Both the position numbers and the translations under genes were made by a program. A DNA stretch of 64,000 nt from CADEDV01 sp964437415 (GTDB taxonomy: Bacteria; Bacteroidota; Bacteroidia; Chitinophagales; Chitinophagaceae). The DNA lies in contig CAYTGN010000002.1 of NCBI GenBank assembly GCA_964437415.1, positions 248,001-312,000 of the forward strand, in the 5' to 3' direction. A model generated the notes under the pieces. That model worked only from the letters and a program-made list of their open reading frames with translations. It made no database searches and was not told the DNA's origin. Below, piece after piece: positions 1 to 6,950 of the stretch (position 1 is the stretch's first letter; each line of letters begins with the position of its first letter).

Positions 1-141
1 GCATCAGCTATTCGATACAAGAACGTACGCTGTAAACCAATGGCTACTTTTCCCTACCTCATTATGTACACTGTTGATGAAATAGCCGAAACAATAAGTA
101 TTCTCCGCATCTTTAATACCTACCAGGAACCATTGTGGTGA
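1..141 (+). CDS. ParE/RelE-family toxin, C-terminal part (cut by window edge)
   Basis: Frame 1 is open from the first base to a TGA at 139-141 and gives 46 residues. The ending matches the C-terminus of the ParE/RelE plasmid-stabilisation toxin superfamily: an FPYLIMYTVDE strand pair, then a strand containing ISILRIF, then a terminal YQEPLW (usually a H..R.P..W ending in this family). ParE toxins poison gyrase and RelE toxins cleave mRNA; which type this is cannot be told from the tail. The start and any antitoxin gene, which normally lies immediately upstream, are outside the window. It is too short for an ORF finder to flag. The family call is by pattern only. Confidence 0.6.
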   Translation, partial: ASAIRYKNVRCKPMATFPYLIMYTVDEIAETISILRIFNTYQEPLW

Positions 142-294
142 TTATCATTGCAACCGAAATAATCTGTAGCCAGGTTGTTGCTGAAAGTCGTTTATAGCAG
201 TACAACACCGATAGCTGAAACACCAATAATGGCGTAAAAAAAGTGAAAGGGAGAAAGTGGCGTTGCTGGAGAAGATGGTGGAGAAGAAATAGGC

Positions 295-320
295 GACGAG
301 TCTCCTGCGGAAGACTCGTC
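295..320. repeat. Perfect 9-bp inverted repeat hairpin
   Basis: GACGAGTCT at 295-303 and AGACTCGTC at 312-320 are perfect inverted arms around an 8-base loop. No T-run follows on the plus strand, so it looks more like a dispersed palindromic element than a terminator. It lies in the otherwise featureless 142-379 gap between the toxin remnant and the lipoprotein gene. Confidence 0.45.
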
Positions 321-379
321 TGCGAAAAAGGGCGAAGGACTACGGACAACTGAGAACCGGGAGCGAAGCGTAAAAACCT

Positions 380-387
380 TATATTTG
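380..387 (+). promoter_or_regulatory. Candidate Bacteroidota -7 box (TATATTTG)
   Basis: TATATTTG fits the Bacteroidota -7 consensus TAnnTTTG. No clear TTTG -33 element is seen 19-21 bases upstream. It sits immediately before the ATG at 389; if used, transcription would start near 394 and translation would have to begin at the GTG at 413 instead. Confidence 0.3.
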
Positions 388-388
388 A

Positions 389-949
389 ATGAGATTGCGT
401 AAAAACGTTAGAGTGAAAAATATATTCTACAAGAGTTTATTAGTCTTTCTATGTTATTCCTGTAGCCCAGGTAGTTCAACTGATCCTAACCCAAGAGAAT
501 ATATTTTTGAATGTTCTGTAGATAACAAAAACATAAAACTAAAATTCAGACATCCTACGACAAATCAAATAGGTGTTGGGAGTATTTCAATAGCATCAGA
601 AATCCAATCATTGGTCACAACATTTCATTGCAACGACCCCGGTTCATACTGCTTTTTACACACTCTGAAAATACTTGGGCAGTCGACCGGCACTTATACG
701 CCTCAGAACTTTGTAGTTGAAACCACCGAAGGGCCAGACAAGTACACTTATTTCGCACATGATATTAGTGGCTTGGTGAAAGGAAATGTATCAGTAACTA
801 TATCCACAATACAAAGAGGAAGCTCAAGTACAGATTTTGGTGTATGTAAAGCAACATTTTCAGGAACTGTAATCAGGATAATCAATGGCGGAGGTACGGA
901 AGTGCCAATGACGATAACCGGGAAATTTGAATTGCCCATCAATCCATAG
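389..949 (+). CDS. Hypothetical lipoprotein, 186 residues
   Basis: A positively charged N-terminus, a hydrophobic stretch (SLLVFL) and a cysteine in LCYSC at residue 25 make a lipoprotein signal peptide, so the product is probably anchored in the envelope. The mature part is rich in Ser, Thr, Gly and beta-type segments and has cysteines in ECSVDN, HCNDPGSYC and GVCKATF that could form disulfides. I recognise no domain. The start is uncertain: an upstream TATATTTG box abuts the ATG, and a GTG at 413 would give a more standard signal peptide (MKNIFYKSLLVFL). No operon partner is visible; the next gene is on the other strand. Confidence 0.65.
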   Translation: MRLRKNVRVKNIFYKSLLVFLCYSCSPGSSTDPNPREYIFECSVDNKNIKLKFRHPTTNQIGVGSISIASEIQSLVTTFHCNDPGSYCFLHTLKILGQSTGTYTPQNFVVETTEGPDKYTYFAHDISGLVKGNVSVTISTIQRGSSSTDFGVCKATFSGTVIRIINGGGTEVPMTITGKFELPINP

Positions 950-1087
950 TGTCAGTAATTCTTAAACCAACAATATGAATAAGTATAATAAGGAAAAGGC
1001 AACCTCGTCTTCTCGTGGATTGCGGCTGTTCTGCTTTTTCTATTTACTGCCATAAGAAAAAATTTGTTATCAATTTGCATTAGTAGC

Positions 1088-1315
1088 TTAGGCAAAAGAT
1101 TCATCACCATAGTCATCATGATCAATAGGCGATCCTAATCCTTGATCATCCCTATAGTAATGATCAAGATTGACACCACTAAGTCTTCTTTCCTCGTCAA
1201 ACTCCCTGTTTCTGGAATCGCTTTTATCCTTCTTGATTTCCCACGGTGTCTTAGGTTCAAGATCATATCCTTGACCGTGTTGTAGTTTTTCCTTATAAGA
1301 TTTTTTCTTATCCAT
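1088..1315 (-). CDS. Small charged hypothetical protein, 75 residues
   Basis: The product is strongly hydrophilic: a Lys-rich N-terminus (MDKKKSYKEKL), a middle with many Arg/Glu/Asp and an acidic tail (DHDDYGDES). No signal peptide, membrane segment or known domain is seen, and it is probably disordered. It follows dnaK on the same strand, but a strong terminator (1345-1373) separates them, so it probably has its own promoter. Codon use looks like that of its neighbours. Real but unidentified. Confidence 0.5.
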   Translation of the reverse strand: MDKKKSYKEKLQHGQGYDLEPKTPWEIKKDKSDSRNREFDEERRLSGVNLDHYYRDDQGLGSPIDHDDYGDESFA

Positions 1316-1344
1316 AACTGTGCTGCTTTGATTATTTATACATA

Positions 1345-1373
1345 AAAGCCCCTACGATTTTCGTAAGGGCTTT
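1345..1373 (-). terminator. Rho-independent terminator downstream of dnaK
   Basis: AAAGCCC (1345-1351) and TACGA (1353-1357) pair with TCGTA (1361-1365) and GGGCTTT (1367-1373) around a TTT loop. Read on the minus strand the hairpin is followed by TTTT. It lies about 45 bases after the dnaK stop codon and upstream of the small gene at 1088-1315. Confidence 0.75.
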
Positions 1374-1394
1374 GTCAATAAAATTTAATCGCAT

Positions 1395-1411
1395 CCTTCG
1401 CCGGGCTCAGG
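1395..1411. repeat. Dispersed repeat CCTTCGCCGGGCTCAGG, copy 1
   Basis: This 17-base element lies 6 bases beyond the dnaK stop codon. A near-identical copy (16 of 17 bases) lies inside dnaK at 1515-1531. Its form resembles the widespread CCTTCGACAAGCTCAGG-type intergenic repeat of many bacterial genomes. Confidence 0.6.
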
Positions 1412-1417
1412 ATTTGA

Positions 1418-3340
1418 TTACTTCACTTCTTCGTACGGAACGTCAGTAACATTGTCGGCACTTCCCGCTGTTGCACCTGCATTCTGTTGCTGTTGTCCTG
1501 CATTCGCACCAGCCCCTTCGCCAGGCTCAGTGCCTGCTCCCTGTGATTTATAAATATCCTCACTCGCTGCTGTCCATGCGGCATTCAGAGATGCCATGGC
1601 GGTGTCAATGGCCGCAAGGTCCTGTGATTTATGCGCCTCTTTCAGTTGCTCGGCGGCGTTCTCAATCACGGTCTTTTTATCCTGCGGAATCTTGTCGCCA
1701 TATTCCTTCAGTTGTTTTTCTGTCTGGAATACGAGGCTGTCGGCCATGTTGAGCTTTTCCACTTTTTCTTTTTCGGCTTTGTCGGTGGCTTCATTGGCTT
1801 TTGCTTCGGCCTTCATTCTTTCCACTTCTTCTTTGCTCAGGCCGCTGCCTGCTTCAATATGTATCTTCTGTTCTTTGCCGGTGCCCTTGTCTTTTGCTGT
1901 AACGTGTAAGATACCGTTGGCATCAATATCAAAGATCACTTCGATCTGCGGCACACCTCTCGGGGCCGGCGGAATGCCATCGAGGTTGAAGATACCGAGG
2001 CTCTTGTTGTCTTTGGCCATCGGACGTTCGCCCTGCAGCACATGTATCTGCACACCGGGCTGGTTGTCGCTGGCGGTGCTGAACACTTCTGATTTCTTGG
2101 TCGGGATGGTAGTGTTGCTGGGTATCAGCGAGGTCATCACACCGCCCATGGTTTCAATACCGAGGCTCAGTGGCGTTACATCGAGCAGCAACACATCTTT
2201 CACTTCACCGGTGAGCACCGCTCCCTGGATGGCAGCGCCAACGGCCACCACTTCATCGGGGTTCACTCCTTTGTTTGGTTTTTTGCCAAAGAATTTCTCT
2301 ACGATCTCCTGCACTTTGGGAATACGGGTGCTTCCACCCACCAGTATCACTTCATCAATTTGTGAAGTAGATAAACCGGCATCTTTCAGGGCAGCCTCGC
2401 AGGGCTTCAGGCAGCGGGCAAATAAGTTATCGGCCAGCGCCTCAAATTTGGCACGGCTCAGTTTTTTCACTAAGTGTTTGGGTACGCCATCCACTGCGGT
2501 GATATATGGAAGATTGATCTCTGTTTCTGAAGAAGAAGACAATTCCACTTTTGCTTTCTCAGACGCTTCTTTCAAACGCTGCAAAGCCATCGGGTCTTTG
2601 CGCAGGTCAATGGCCTCGTCTTTTTTAAATTCATCGGCCAGCCAGTCCATGATCACTTTATCAAAGTCATCACCACCAAGGTGGGTATCACCATTGGTTG
2701 ATTTCACTTCAAAGACTCCATCACCCAGTTCGAGTACGGAGATATCAAACGTACCACCACCGAGGTCAAACACAGCGATCTTCTGGTCATGCTTGCCTTT
2801 GTCGAGGCCATAGGCCAGTGCGGCGGCAGTGGGTTCGTTCACGATACGGCGGACGGTGAGCCCGGCAATTTCACCGGCCTCTTTGGTGGCCTGGCGCTGG
2901 GCATCGTTGAAGTAGGCCGGCACCGTGATAACGGCTTCGGTCACCTCATGGCCAAGGTAGTCTTCGGCGGTCTTTTTCATTTTTTGCAGCACCATGGCCG
3001 AAATTTCCTGCGGCGTATAAAGTCTGCCATCTATGTCAATCCGAACGGTATTATTGTCACCTTTTGCCACTTTGTAGCTCCAGTGGCTGATCTCTTCTGT
3101 CACTTCATCAAAGCGACGGCCCATAAAACGCTTCACGGAAGCGATGGTGTTATGGGGGTTGGTGATGGCCTGGCGTTTGGCCGGGTCACCCACTTTGCGT
3201 TCGCCGTTTTTGAGAAAAGCCACTACTGACGGGGTGGTGCGGCGGCCCTCGTCGTTGGCAATCACCACCGGCTCGCTGCCTTCCATGACGGAAACGCAGC
3301 TATTAGTGGTCCCTAAGTCTATTCCAATAATCTTTCCCAT
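1418..3340 (-). CDS. dnaK: Chaperone protein DnaK (Hsp70)
   Basis: This is the cytosolic ATP-driven Hsp70 chaperone that binds unfolded polypeptides with DnaJ and GrpE. The start MGKIIGIDLGTTNSC is at 3340; the open frame extends 11 codons upstream but the family start is clear. The N-terminal ATPase domain (about residues 1-380) shows the phosphate-1 motif GIDLGTTNS, the FDLGGGTFD loop and VGGSTRIP, followed by the linker DVLLLDVTPLSLGIE, the substrate-binding domain, the helical lid and a Gly/Ala/Gln-rich tail ending DVPYEEVK. The length of 640 is normal. grpE and dnaJ are not adjacent. The tail contains a dispersed repeat in coding phase (1515-1532). No CIRCE operator is visible upstream. 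Confidence 0.98.
   Translation of the reverse strand: MGKIIGIDLGTTNSCVSVMEGSEPVVIANDEGRRTTPSVVAFLKNGERKVGDPAKRQAITNPHNTIASVKRFMGRRFDEVTEEISHWSYKVAKGDNNTVRIDIDGRLYTPQEISAMVLQKMKKTAEDYLGHEVTEAVITVPAYFNDAQRQATKEAGEIAGLTVRRIVNEPTAAALAYGLDKGKHDQKIAVFDLGGGTFDISVLELGDGVFEVKSTNGDTHLGGDDFDKVIMDWLADEFKKDEAIDLRKDPMALQRLKEASEKAKVELSSSSETEINLPYITAVDGVPKHLVKKLSRAKFEALADNLFARCLKPCEAALKDAGLSTSQIDEVILVGGSTRIPKVQEIVEKFFGKKPNKGVNPDEVVAVGAAIQGAVLTGEVKDVLLLDVTPLSLGIETMGGVMTSLIPSNTTIPTKKSEVFSTASDNQPGVQIHVLQGERPMAKDNKSLGIFNLDGIPPAPRGVPQIEVIFDIDANGILHVTAKDKGTGKEQKIHIEAGSGLSKEEVERMKAEAKANEATDKAEKEKVEKLNMADSLVFQTEKQLKEYGDKIPQDKKTVIENAAEQLKEAHKSQDLAAIDTAMASLNAAWTAASEDIYKSQGAGTEPGEGAGANAGQQQQNAGATAGSADNVTDVPYEEVK
1515..1532. 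repeat. Dispersed repeat CCTTCGCCAGGCTCAG, copy 2, inside dnaK
   Basis: This is a second copy of the element at 1395, lying in the dnaK coding sequence 120 bases away. On the coding strand it contributes the residues TEPGEG of the disordered C-terminal tail, a place where an insertion is tolerated. Confidence 0.55.
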
Positions 3341-3451
3341 GATATTATTTATTAGTTCGCTATTGGTTGTCAATGATTGTGCCGTTGGGGGTTGGGGTGA
3401 AAAATTGTCAGGGTCGGGGGATGTCGGGAGTCGTGAGTCGTCAGTCTTGAG

Positions 3452-3487
3452 CCTGCATGCTCACAGAGTCTGTGACCGGTAGGCAGG
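3452..3487. repeat. Imperfect palindrome upstream of dnaK
   Basis: CCTGC (3452-3456) pairs with GCAGG (3483-3487), and inside lies a perfect TCACAGA-G-TCTGTGA palindrome (3461-3475). The outer arms resemble those of the CCTGCCTG..CAGGCAGG element found at 50363. It sits in the 3341-3601 gap, which also carries direct repeats of GTCGTGAGT. Confidence 0.5.
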
Positions 3488-3547
3488 TCGTGAGTGGGTC
3501 GTTTGAGGTGGGATTGGGTAACCGCTGAGGTGCAGAGGGCTGGGGTA

Positions 3548-3590
3548 AAACTCGGTGTCTCTTCGCCTCTGCGGCGAAAGAAACGAGTTT
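3548..3590. repeat. Two-step hairpin in the dnaK upstream gap
   Basis: AAACTCG (3548-3554) pairs with CGAGTTT (3584-3590), and TTCGCC (3562-3567) pairs with GGCGAA (3573-3578). The loop text (CGCCTCTGCGGCG) resembles the CGC-rich dispersed repeats seen near 34847 and 8945. It could also act as a weak terminator for the leftward 3602-4339 gene, since it starts 12 bases after that gene's stop. Confidence 0.4.
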
Positions 3591-3601
3591 AATCTGGTTA
3601 T

Positions 3602-4339
3602 TTACTTAAGGTTTTGAGTGATTTGCTGAGAAGTTTCGCTGATCTTTTTCATGAGATTACTGAGAGTGCTCATCATTTTATTCATCCTGTCCATGGCCAT
3701 CTGCAGGCGAAGTGATTCCATCTCTCCCATTTCACTCATGGAGTCAAGGTCGCTTTTTATTTTATCGGCCGTTGCATCAATCTCTGTCTTTGTGGCCGGC
3801 TGGTTCATCACTGCCGTTCTTTTGGCCTGTGTTGAATCCAATACGCTGATCTTTGAGTTTTGAACAGTTTTTGCGGGTATTTGCCTGTTGGTATTTGTAT
3901 TGGCAGACAATTGTTTTATGGAATCCAACTCCAGGCGGGTAAGGGCGGGCTGTCTTTTATCATTCAGCCGATTCATAGAGCTGCGCAGGGTTTCCTTTTT
4001 ACTATTGATGCTTTTGACCTTTGCCATGATGGCTTTGAGGTCTTCCTGTGCCGATTTGGACGCTTCCATCATCACCAGCATGACCAGCGCCTCAATATCC
4101 ATATTCCCAAGTGATGAGCCTCTTGCATGTTGCTGTGTCAATTGCCGCACGGCTGCTTCTTCCAGCTTTTTTTCGTTCACTGTCTTTGCCGTTTGCTTTA
4201 TCCACGCCACATGTTTTTTGTTGATGACGGGCATGGCTTTGTTGTAAAAGGCCTCTGCCTGCGGATCGGGCTGAGGCTGTGCATCGCCGCTCATTGCAGC
4301 CAGCAGGAAGGTCAGGATGGAAAACAGGACAGGTTTCAT
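3602..4339 (-). CDS. Secreted coiled-coil hypothetical protein, 245 residues
   Basis: An N-terminal Sec signal peptide (MKPVLFSILTFLLAAMSGDAQ) is followed by a soluble, mainly alpha-helical protein. Two regions (about residues 85-140 and 185-245) have the heptad pattern and Met/Leu/Lys/Gln content of coiled coils; the last helix carries MAMDRMNKMMSTLSNLMKK. No cysteines or catalytic motifs are visible. It is a single gene with no clear operon. I do not recognise a family; a periplasmic structural or binding role is possible but unsupported. Confidence 0.7.
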   Translation of the reverse strand: MKPVLFSILTFLLAAMSGDAQPQPDPQAEAFYNKAMPVINKKHVAWIKQTAKTVNEKKLEEAAVRQLTQQHARGSSLGNMDIEALVMLVMMEASKSAQEDLKAIMAKVKSINSKKETLRSSMNRLNDKRQPALTRLELDSIKQLSANTNTNRQIPAKTVQNSKISVLDSTQAKRTAVMNQPATKTEIDATADKIKSDLDSMSEMGEMESLRLQMAMDRMNKMMSTLSNLMKKISETSQQITQNLK

Positions 4340-4444
4340 AACGGTGTGTTTTTATAAAGTTCTGCTTTTCCCGGACAGTAAAAAAGCAAAATCCAATAAA
4401 CAAATAAGGACCTGATTATTTACTTTTATAATAAAACAACCCAT

Positions 4445-5107
4445 ATGGCTACGCCTGTTGCAGAAAAACTGAAAATAAAACCCGGCTTCAGGCTGCTGAC
4501 GCTGAATGCACCTGCCGGTTTTGAGAAAGGGCTGGGCAAACTGCCCAAAGGCGTAACGGTAAGTGAGACCGGTAAGACCTATGACCAGGTGCATTGGTTT
4601 TTGCTCAGCAGGGCACAGTTGGAAAAAGAAATGAGCAGGGTGATGAAATTGGTGAAGCCGGGGGTAACGGTGTGGGTATATTATCCCAAGGGCACATCAA
4701 AAATCCAGACCGACCTGACAAGAGATAAGGGCTGGGATTGTTTGCTGGCAGAAGCTGATAAGCTGACATGGATAAGCCTGATTTCTTTTGATGACACATG
4801 GAGCACATTTGGTTTCCGTGCCAAAACGGAGACCGATAAAAAGAAAGATGCAAAACCCAAAGAGGAAAGAGAAATTTATAAATGGGCCAATTCCGCTACT
4901 AAAGAAATAAAACTGCCGGATGATTTGGCGGCTGCACTAAAGAAAAATAAAAAGCTTGGCGATTATTTTCATTCGCTGGCATTTTCACACAGAAGAGAAT
5001 ATGTGGAATGGATCGTAACGGCAAAGAGAGAAGAAACAAGAAAAGCAAGGATTGAGGGAACACTGGAGAGACTGGCGAAGCAGTGGAAGAACCCGAGGAA
5101 TATTTAA
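4445..5107 (+). CDS. YdeI/OmpD-associated family protein with DUF3052-like N-terminus
   Basis: The N-terminal half (residues 1-125) resembles the DUF3052-type fold, with a KPGVTVWVYYPKGTSKIQ strand-turn region. The C-terminal half (about 150-220) matches the YdeI/OmpD-associated 'bacteriocin-protection' domain, with LPDDLAAALKKNKK, an HRREYVEWI motif and AKREETRKARIEGTLERL. A charged Lys-rich linker lies between them. It is cytoplasmic with no signal peptide. It starts a short plus-strand run with the GNAT gene 20 bases downstream. The family's biochemical role is not established. Confidence 0.75.
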   Translation: MATPVAEKLKIKPGFRLLTLNAPAGFEKGLGKLPKGVTVSETGKTYDQVHWFLLSRAQLEKEMSRVMKLVKPGVTVWVYYPKGTSKIQTDLTRDKGWDCLLAEADKLTWISLISFDDTWSTFGFRAKTETDKKKDAKPKEEREIYKWANSATKEIKLPDDLAAALKKNKKLGDYFHSLAFSHRREYVEWIVTAKREETRKARIEGTLERLAKQWKNPRNI

Positions 5108-5127
5108 ACAGCCGCTGAGGCAGGAAT

Positions 5128-5577
5128 ATGAAACTAAAAAGAACAGATAGCAACGATAAGGATTTCCACCTGCTGGTGGAACAACTGAACAATTACCTGC
5201 TGCAGCAGTACGGCGACTTGCAGGATTTTTACAATCAGTTCAATCAAATCGGAAATATCCCGAATGTCGTAGTCGCCTATGTGAATGGAGAACCTGCAGG
5301 CTGCGGTTGTTTTAAAAGATTTGACGATACTTCTGTTGAAGTGAAAAGGATGTTTGTGACAGAAGAACAGCGGGGAAAAGCAATTGGCGCTGCGATACTG
5401 AGTGAGTTGGAAAATTGGGCGGCTGAATTGGGGCACCGGGCAGCCGTGCTGGAGTTAGGAAACAATCAGCCGGAAGCTATCCGTCTTTACCAGAAGCAGG
5501 GTTTTGAAGTGATCCCGAATTACGGGCAGTATGTTGGAATGGAAACAAGCATTTGCCTGAAAAAAAAGTTAACTTGA
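5128..5577 (+). CDS. GNAT-family N-acetyltransferase
   Basis: This single-domain acyl-CoA-dependent acetyltransferase has 149 residues, normal for the family. The acetyl-CoA motif A is visible as VKRMFVTEEQRGKAIGAAILSELENWA (Q/RxxGxG/A type loop about residues 76-90), followed by the motif B region LELGNNQPEAIRLYQKQGF. The N-terminal acceptor-side region is variable, so the substrate is unknown. An AGGCAGGA ribosome site lies just upstream of the ATG. It ends 7 bases before the AraC-type gene, so the two are probably cotranscribed. Confidence 0.85.
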   Translation: MKLKRTDSNDKDFHLLVEQLNNYLLQQYGDLQDFYNQFNQIGNIPNVVVAYVNGEPAGCGCFKRFDDTSVEVKRMFVTEEQRGKAIGAAILSELENWAAELGHRAAVLELGNNQPEAIRLYQKQGFEVIPNYGQYVGMETSICLKKKLT

Positions 5578-5584
5578 GGATACA

Positions 5585-6001
5585 GTGCAATTAACACCCG
5601 ACATATATCAACGTATTGCCGCTGCCAAGATATTTATTGACGAAAATTATCATGAGCCGATAGACCTGGAGCAGATATCGCAACAGGCATTTTTGTCGCG
5701 GTTTCATTTTCACCGCATCTTTACCCGCATCTACAAAAAGACACCGCATCAATACCTGACACAAACAAGACTGGAAGCGGCTAAAGTGCTATTAGCAAAA
5801 GAAGGTATTAGTATCACCGATGTTTGCAACAGTATTGGTTTTGAAAGCCTTGGTTCTTTCAGCACTCTTTTCCGTAAACAAAACGGCAATTCACCACAGT
5901 ATTACCGCAATATTGCCTGGTTGAAAAAGAAATTAGCGAAAGAACAACCGAAGCGGTTTGTGCCGCATTGTTTTATTGAGCAATTCAAAGTTGGGGGCTG
6001 A
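5585..6001 (+). CDS. AraC-family HTH regulator, DNA-binding domain only
   Basis: The 138-residue product is nearly all AraC/XylS double helix-turn-helix. Helix one region ISQQAFLSRFHFHRIFTRIYKKTPHQYL and helix two region ITDVCNSIGFESLGSFSTLFRKQNGNSPQYYR are diagnostic. There is no effector-binding domain, so regulation may be through abundance as in MarA/SoxS-type regulators. The start is GTG at 5585 with TTGAGGA upstream. It lies 7 bases after the GNAT gene; the following VOC gene is a plausible target, but this is inference. Confidence 0.88.
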   Translation: MQLTPDIYQRIAAAKIFIDENYHEPIDLEQISQQAFLSRFHFHRIFTRIYKKTPHQYLTQTRLEAAKVLLAKEGISITDVCNSIGFESLGSFSTLFRKQNGNSPQYYRNIAWLKKKLAKEQPKRFVPHCFIEQFKVGG

Positions 6002-6003
6002 TT

Positions 6004-6098
6004 GTGAATGGTCAATGGGCAATCGGGCAGTTCAAAAAGCAAGAAGTAACCAAATCTTTCAGTCGGATGCTATTCACCATTCACCATTGACGATTCAC
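6004..6098. repeat. Inverted ATTCACCATT-type repeat pair
   Basis: GTGAATGGTCAATGG at 6004-6018 and CCATTGACGATTCAC at 6084-6098 are inverted copies with one mismatch. The right arm is preceded by further ATTCACC units (6072-6083). Such ATTCACCATTCAC elements resemble dispersed intergenic repeats of Bacteroidota genomes. It separates the AraC-type gene from the VOC gene. Confidence 0.6.
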
Positions 6099-6166
6099 TA
6101 AAAAGCAAGATTCAAGAATCTCATACCGCCCCACTCTCCTATCTTCACTTTCTTAAATCAACAAAC

Positions 6167-6607
6167 ATGGTAACAAAATTCTCCCACACCACTCTTTTTG
6201 TGCTGGACCAGAAGAAGGCTTTTAATTTTTATGTCAACATCCTGGGTTTTAAAGTGAACACTGATGCCACGATGGAAAACGGCTATCGCTGGCTGACATT
6301 GAACCCGCCAGAACAACCCGACCTGGAAGTGGTGCTGATGCCTGTGCTGCATGAAAGCATGATCAAAAGTGAGAGCTGTCCAGATGGTTTTGATGAAGAA
6401 ACCAGGCAGGCATTCAAGGTGTTACTTGAGAAAGGGATCATGGGCGCCGGAGTAATGTACACTCCCGACTGCAAGGCCGCTTATGCTGAACTGAAAGCCA
6501 AAGGCGTTGATCTCACTGATCCAAAAGAACAGTTTTACGGAATTGAATGTGTGGTGAAAGACGGTTGCGGCAACTGGTTTAGTATGACTCAGCCGAAGGA
6601 GATGTAA
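6167..6607 (+). CDS. VOC-family (glyoxalase/bleomycin-resistance) protein
   Basis: This 146-residue protein carries the paired beta-alpha-beta-beta-beta modules of the vicinal oxygen chelate superfamily. The first module has TTLFVLDQKKAFNFYVNILGFKV with a metal-site position and LEVVLMPV; the second has AYAELKAKGVDL and FYGIECVVKDGCGNWFSMTQ with the conserved YGxE/GN elements. Members are lyases, dioxygenases or drug-binding resistance proteins, and the substrate here is unknown. Loosely associated with the preceding AraC-type regulator. Cytoplasmic. Confidence 0.85.
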   Translation: MVTKFSHTTLFVLDQKKAFNFYVNILGFKVNTDATMENGYRWLTLNPPEQPDLEVVLMPVLHESMIKSESCPDGFDEETRQAFKVLLEKGIMGAGVMYTPDCKAAYAELKAKGVDLTDPKEQFYGIECVVKDGCGNWFSMTQPKEM

Positions 6608-6950
6608 GAAGTGAAAGATTAGTAACGGATGGCCAATGGTGTTACACCACAAATGCGGAAGACAATGCGCTGCCCTTTGGGTGAGCGGCAGATAAGGGAG
6701 AGGATGGCGACGGTTAGCATAAAAATTGGTTTTTTACAGGTATGTGATCGAGGTGTTCTTTTTTCTTTTAACAACATAAAGAAACGAAGAAAGTATGCCG
6801 GGAAAAATAGACAGGGATACGATTGTGCTGTCTGTGGTTTTCCATCGTCGTTGTAGAAATAATACTACTGTAACGGATGATTGACCGCCATTATAAAAAT
6901 ATTAACCCCTTATATCCTACTTTTGAAAAAGTATGGCTTACCTCATTTTG
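6608..6950. other. Intergenic stretch, no supported gene
   Basis: About 340 bases between the VOC and DUF4403 genes. A 75-codon open frame at 6629-6856 has no recognisable protein character. A TACTTTTG box at 6918-6925 fits the -7 consensus TAnnTTTG and could serve the following lipoprotein gene. Confidence 0.4.

Noticed and set aside
113..349. 78-codon minus-strand frame at the left edge
   Set aside because: It overlaps the toxin remnant on the other strand and has a low-quality, His/Leu/Phe-rich composition typical of a chance frame.
975..1055. 26-codon frame MNKYNKEK.. after the first lipoprotein
   Set aside because: Too short, no ribosome site and no recognisable signal; it may be a relic but cannot be supported.
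1596..2813. 405-codon open frame antisense to dnaK
   Set aside because: It is a mirror frame of a highly conserved gene; its translation is Ser/Pro-rich with no protein family character, and dnaK itself is certain.
6629..6856. 75-codon frame between VOC and DUF4403 genes
   Set aside because: No family character, unusual composition and no ribosome site; the region reads as intergenic.
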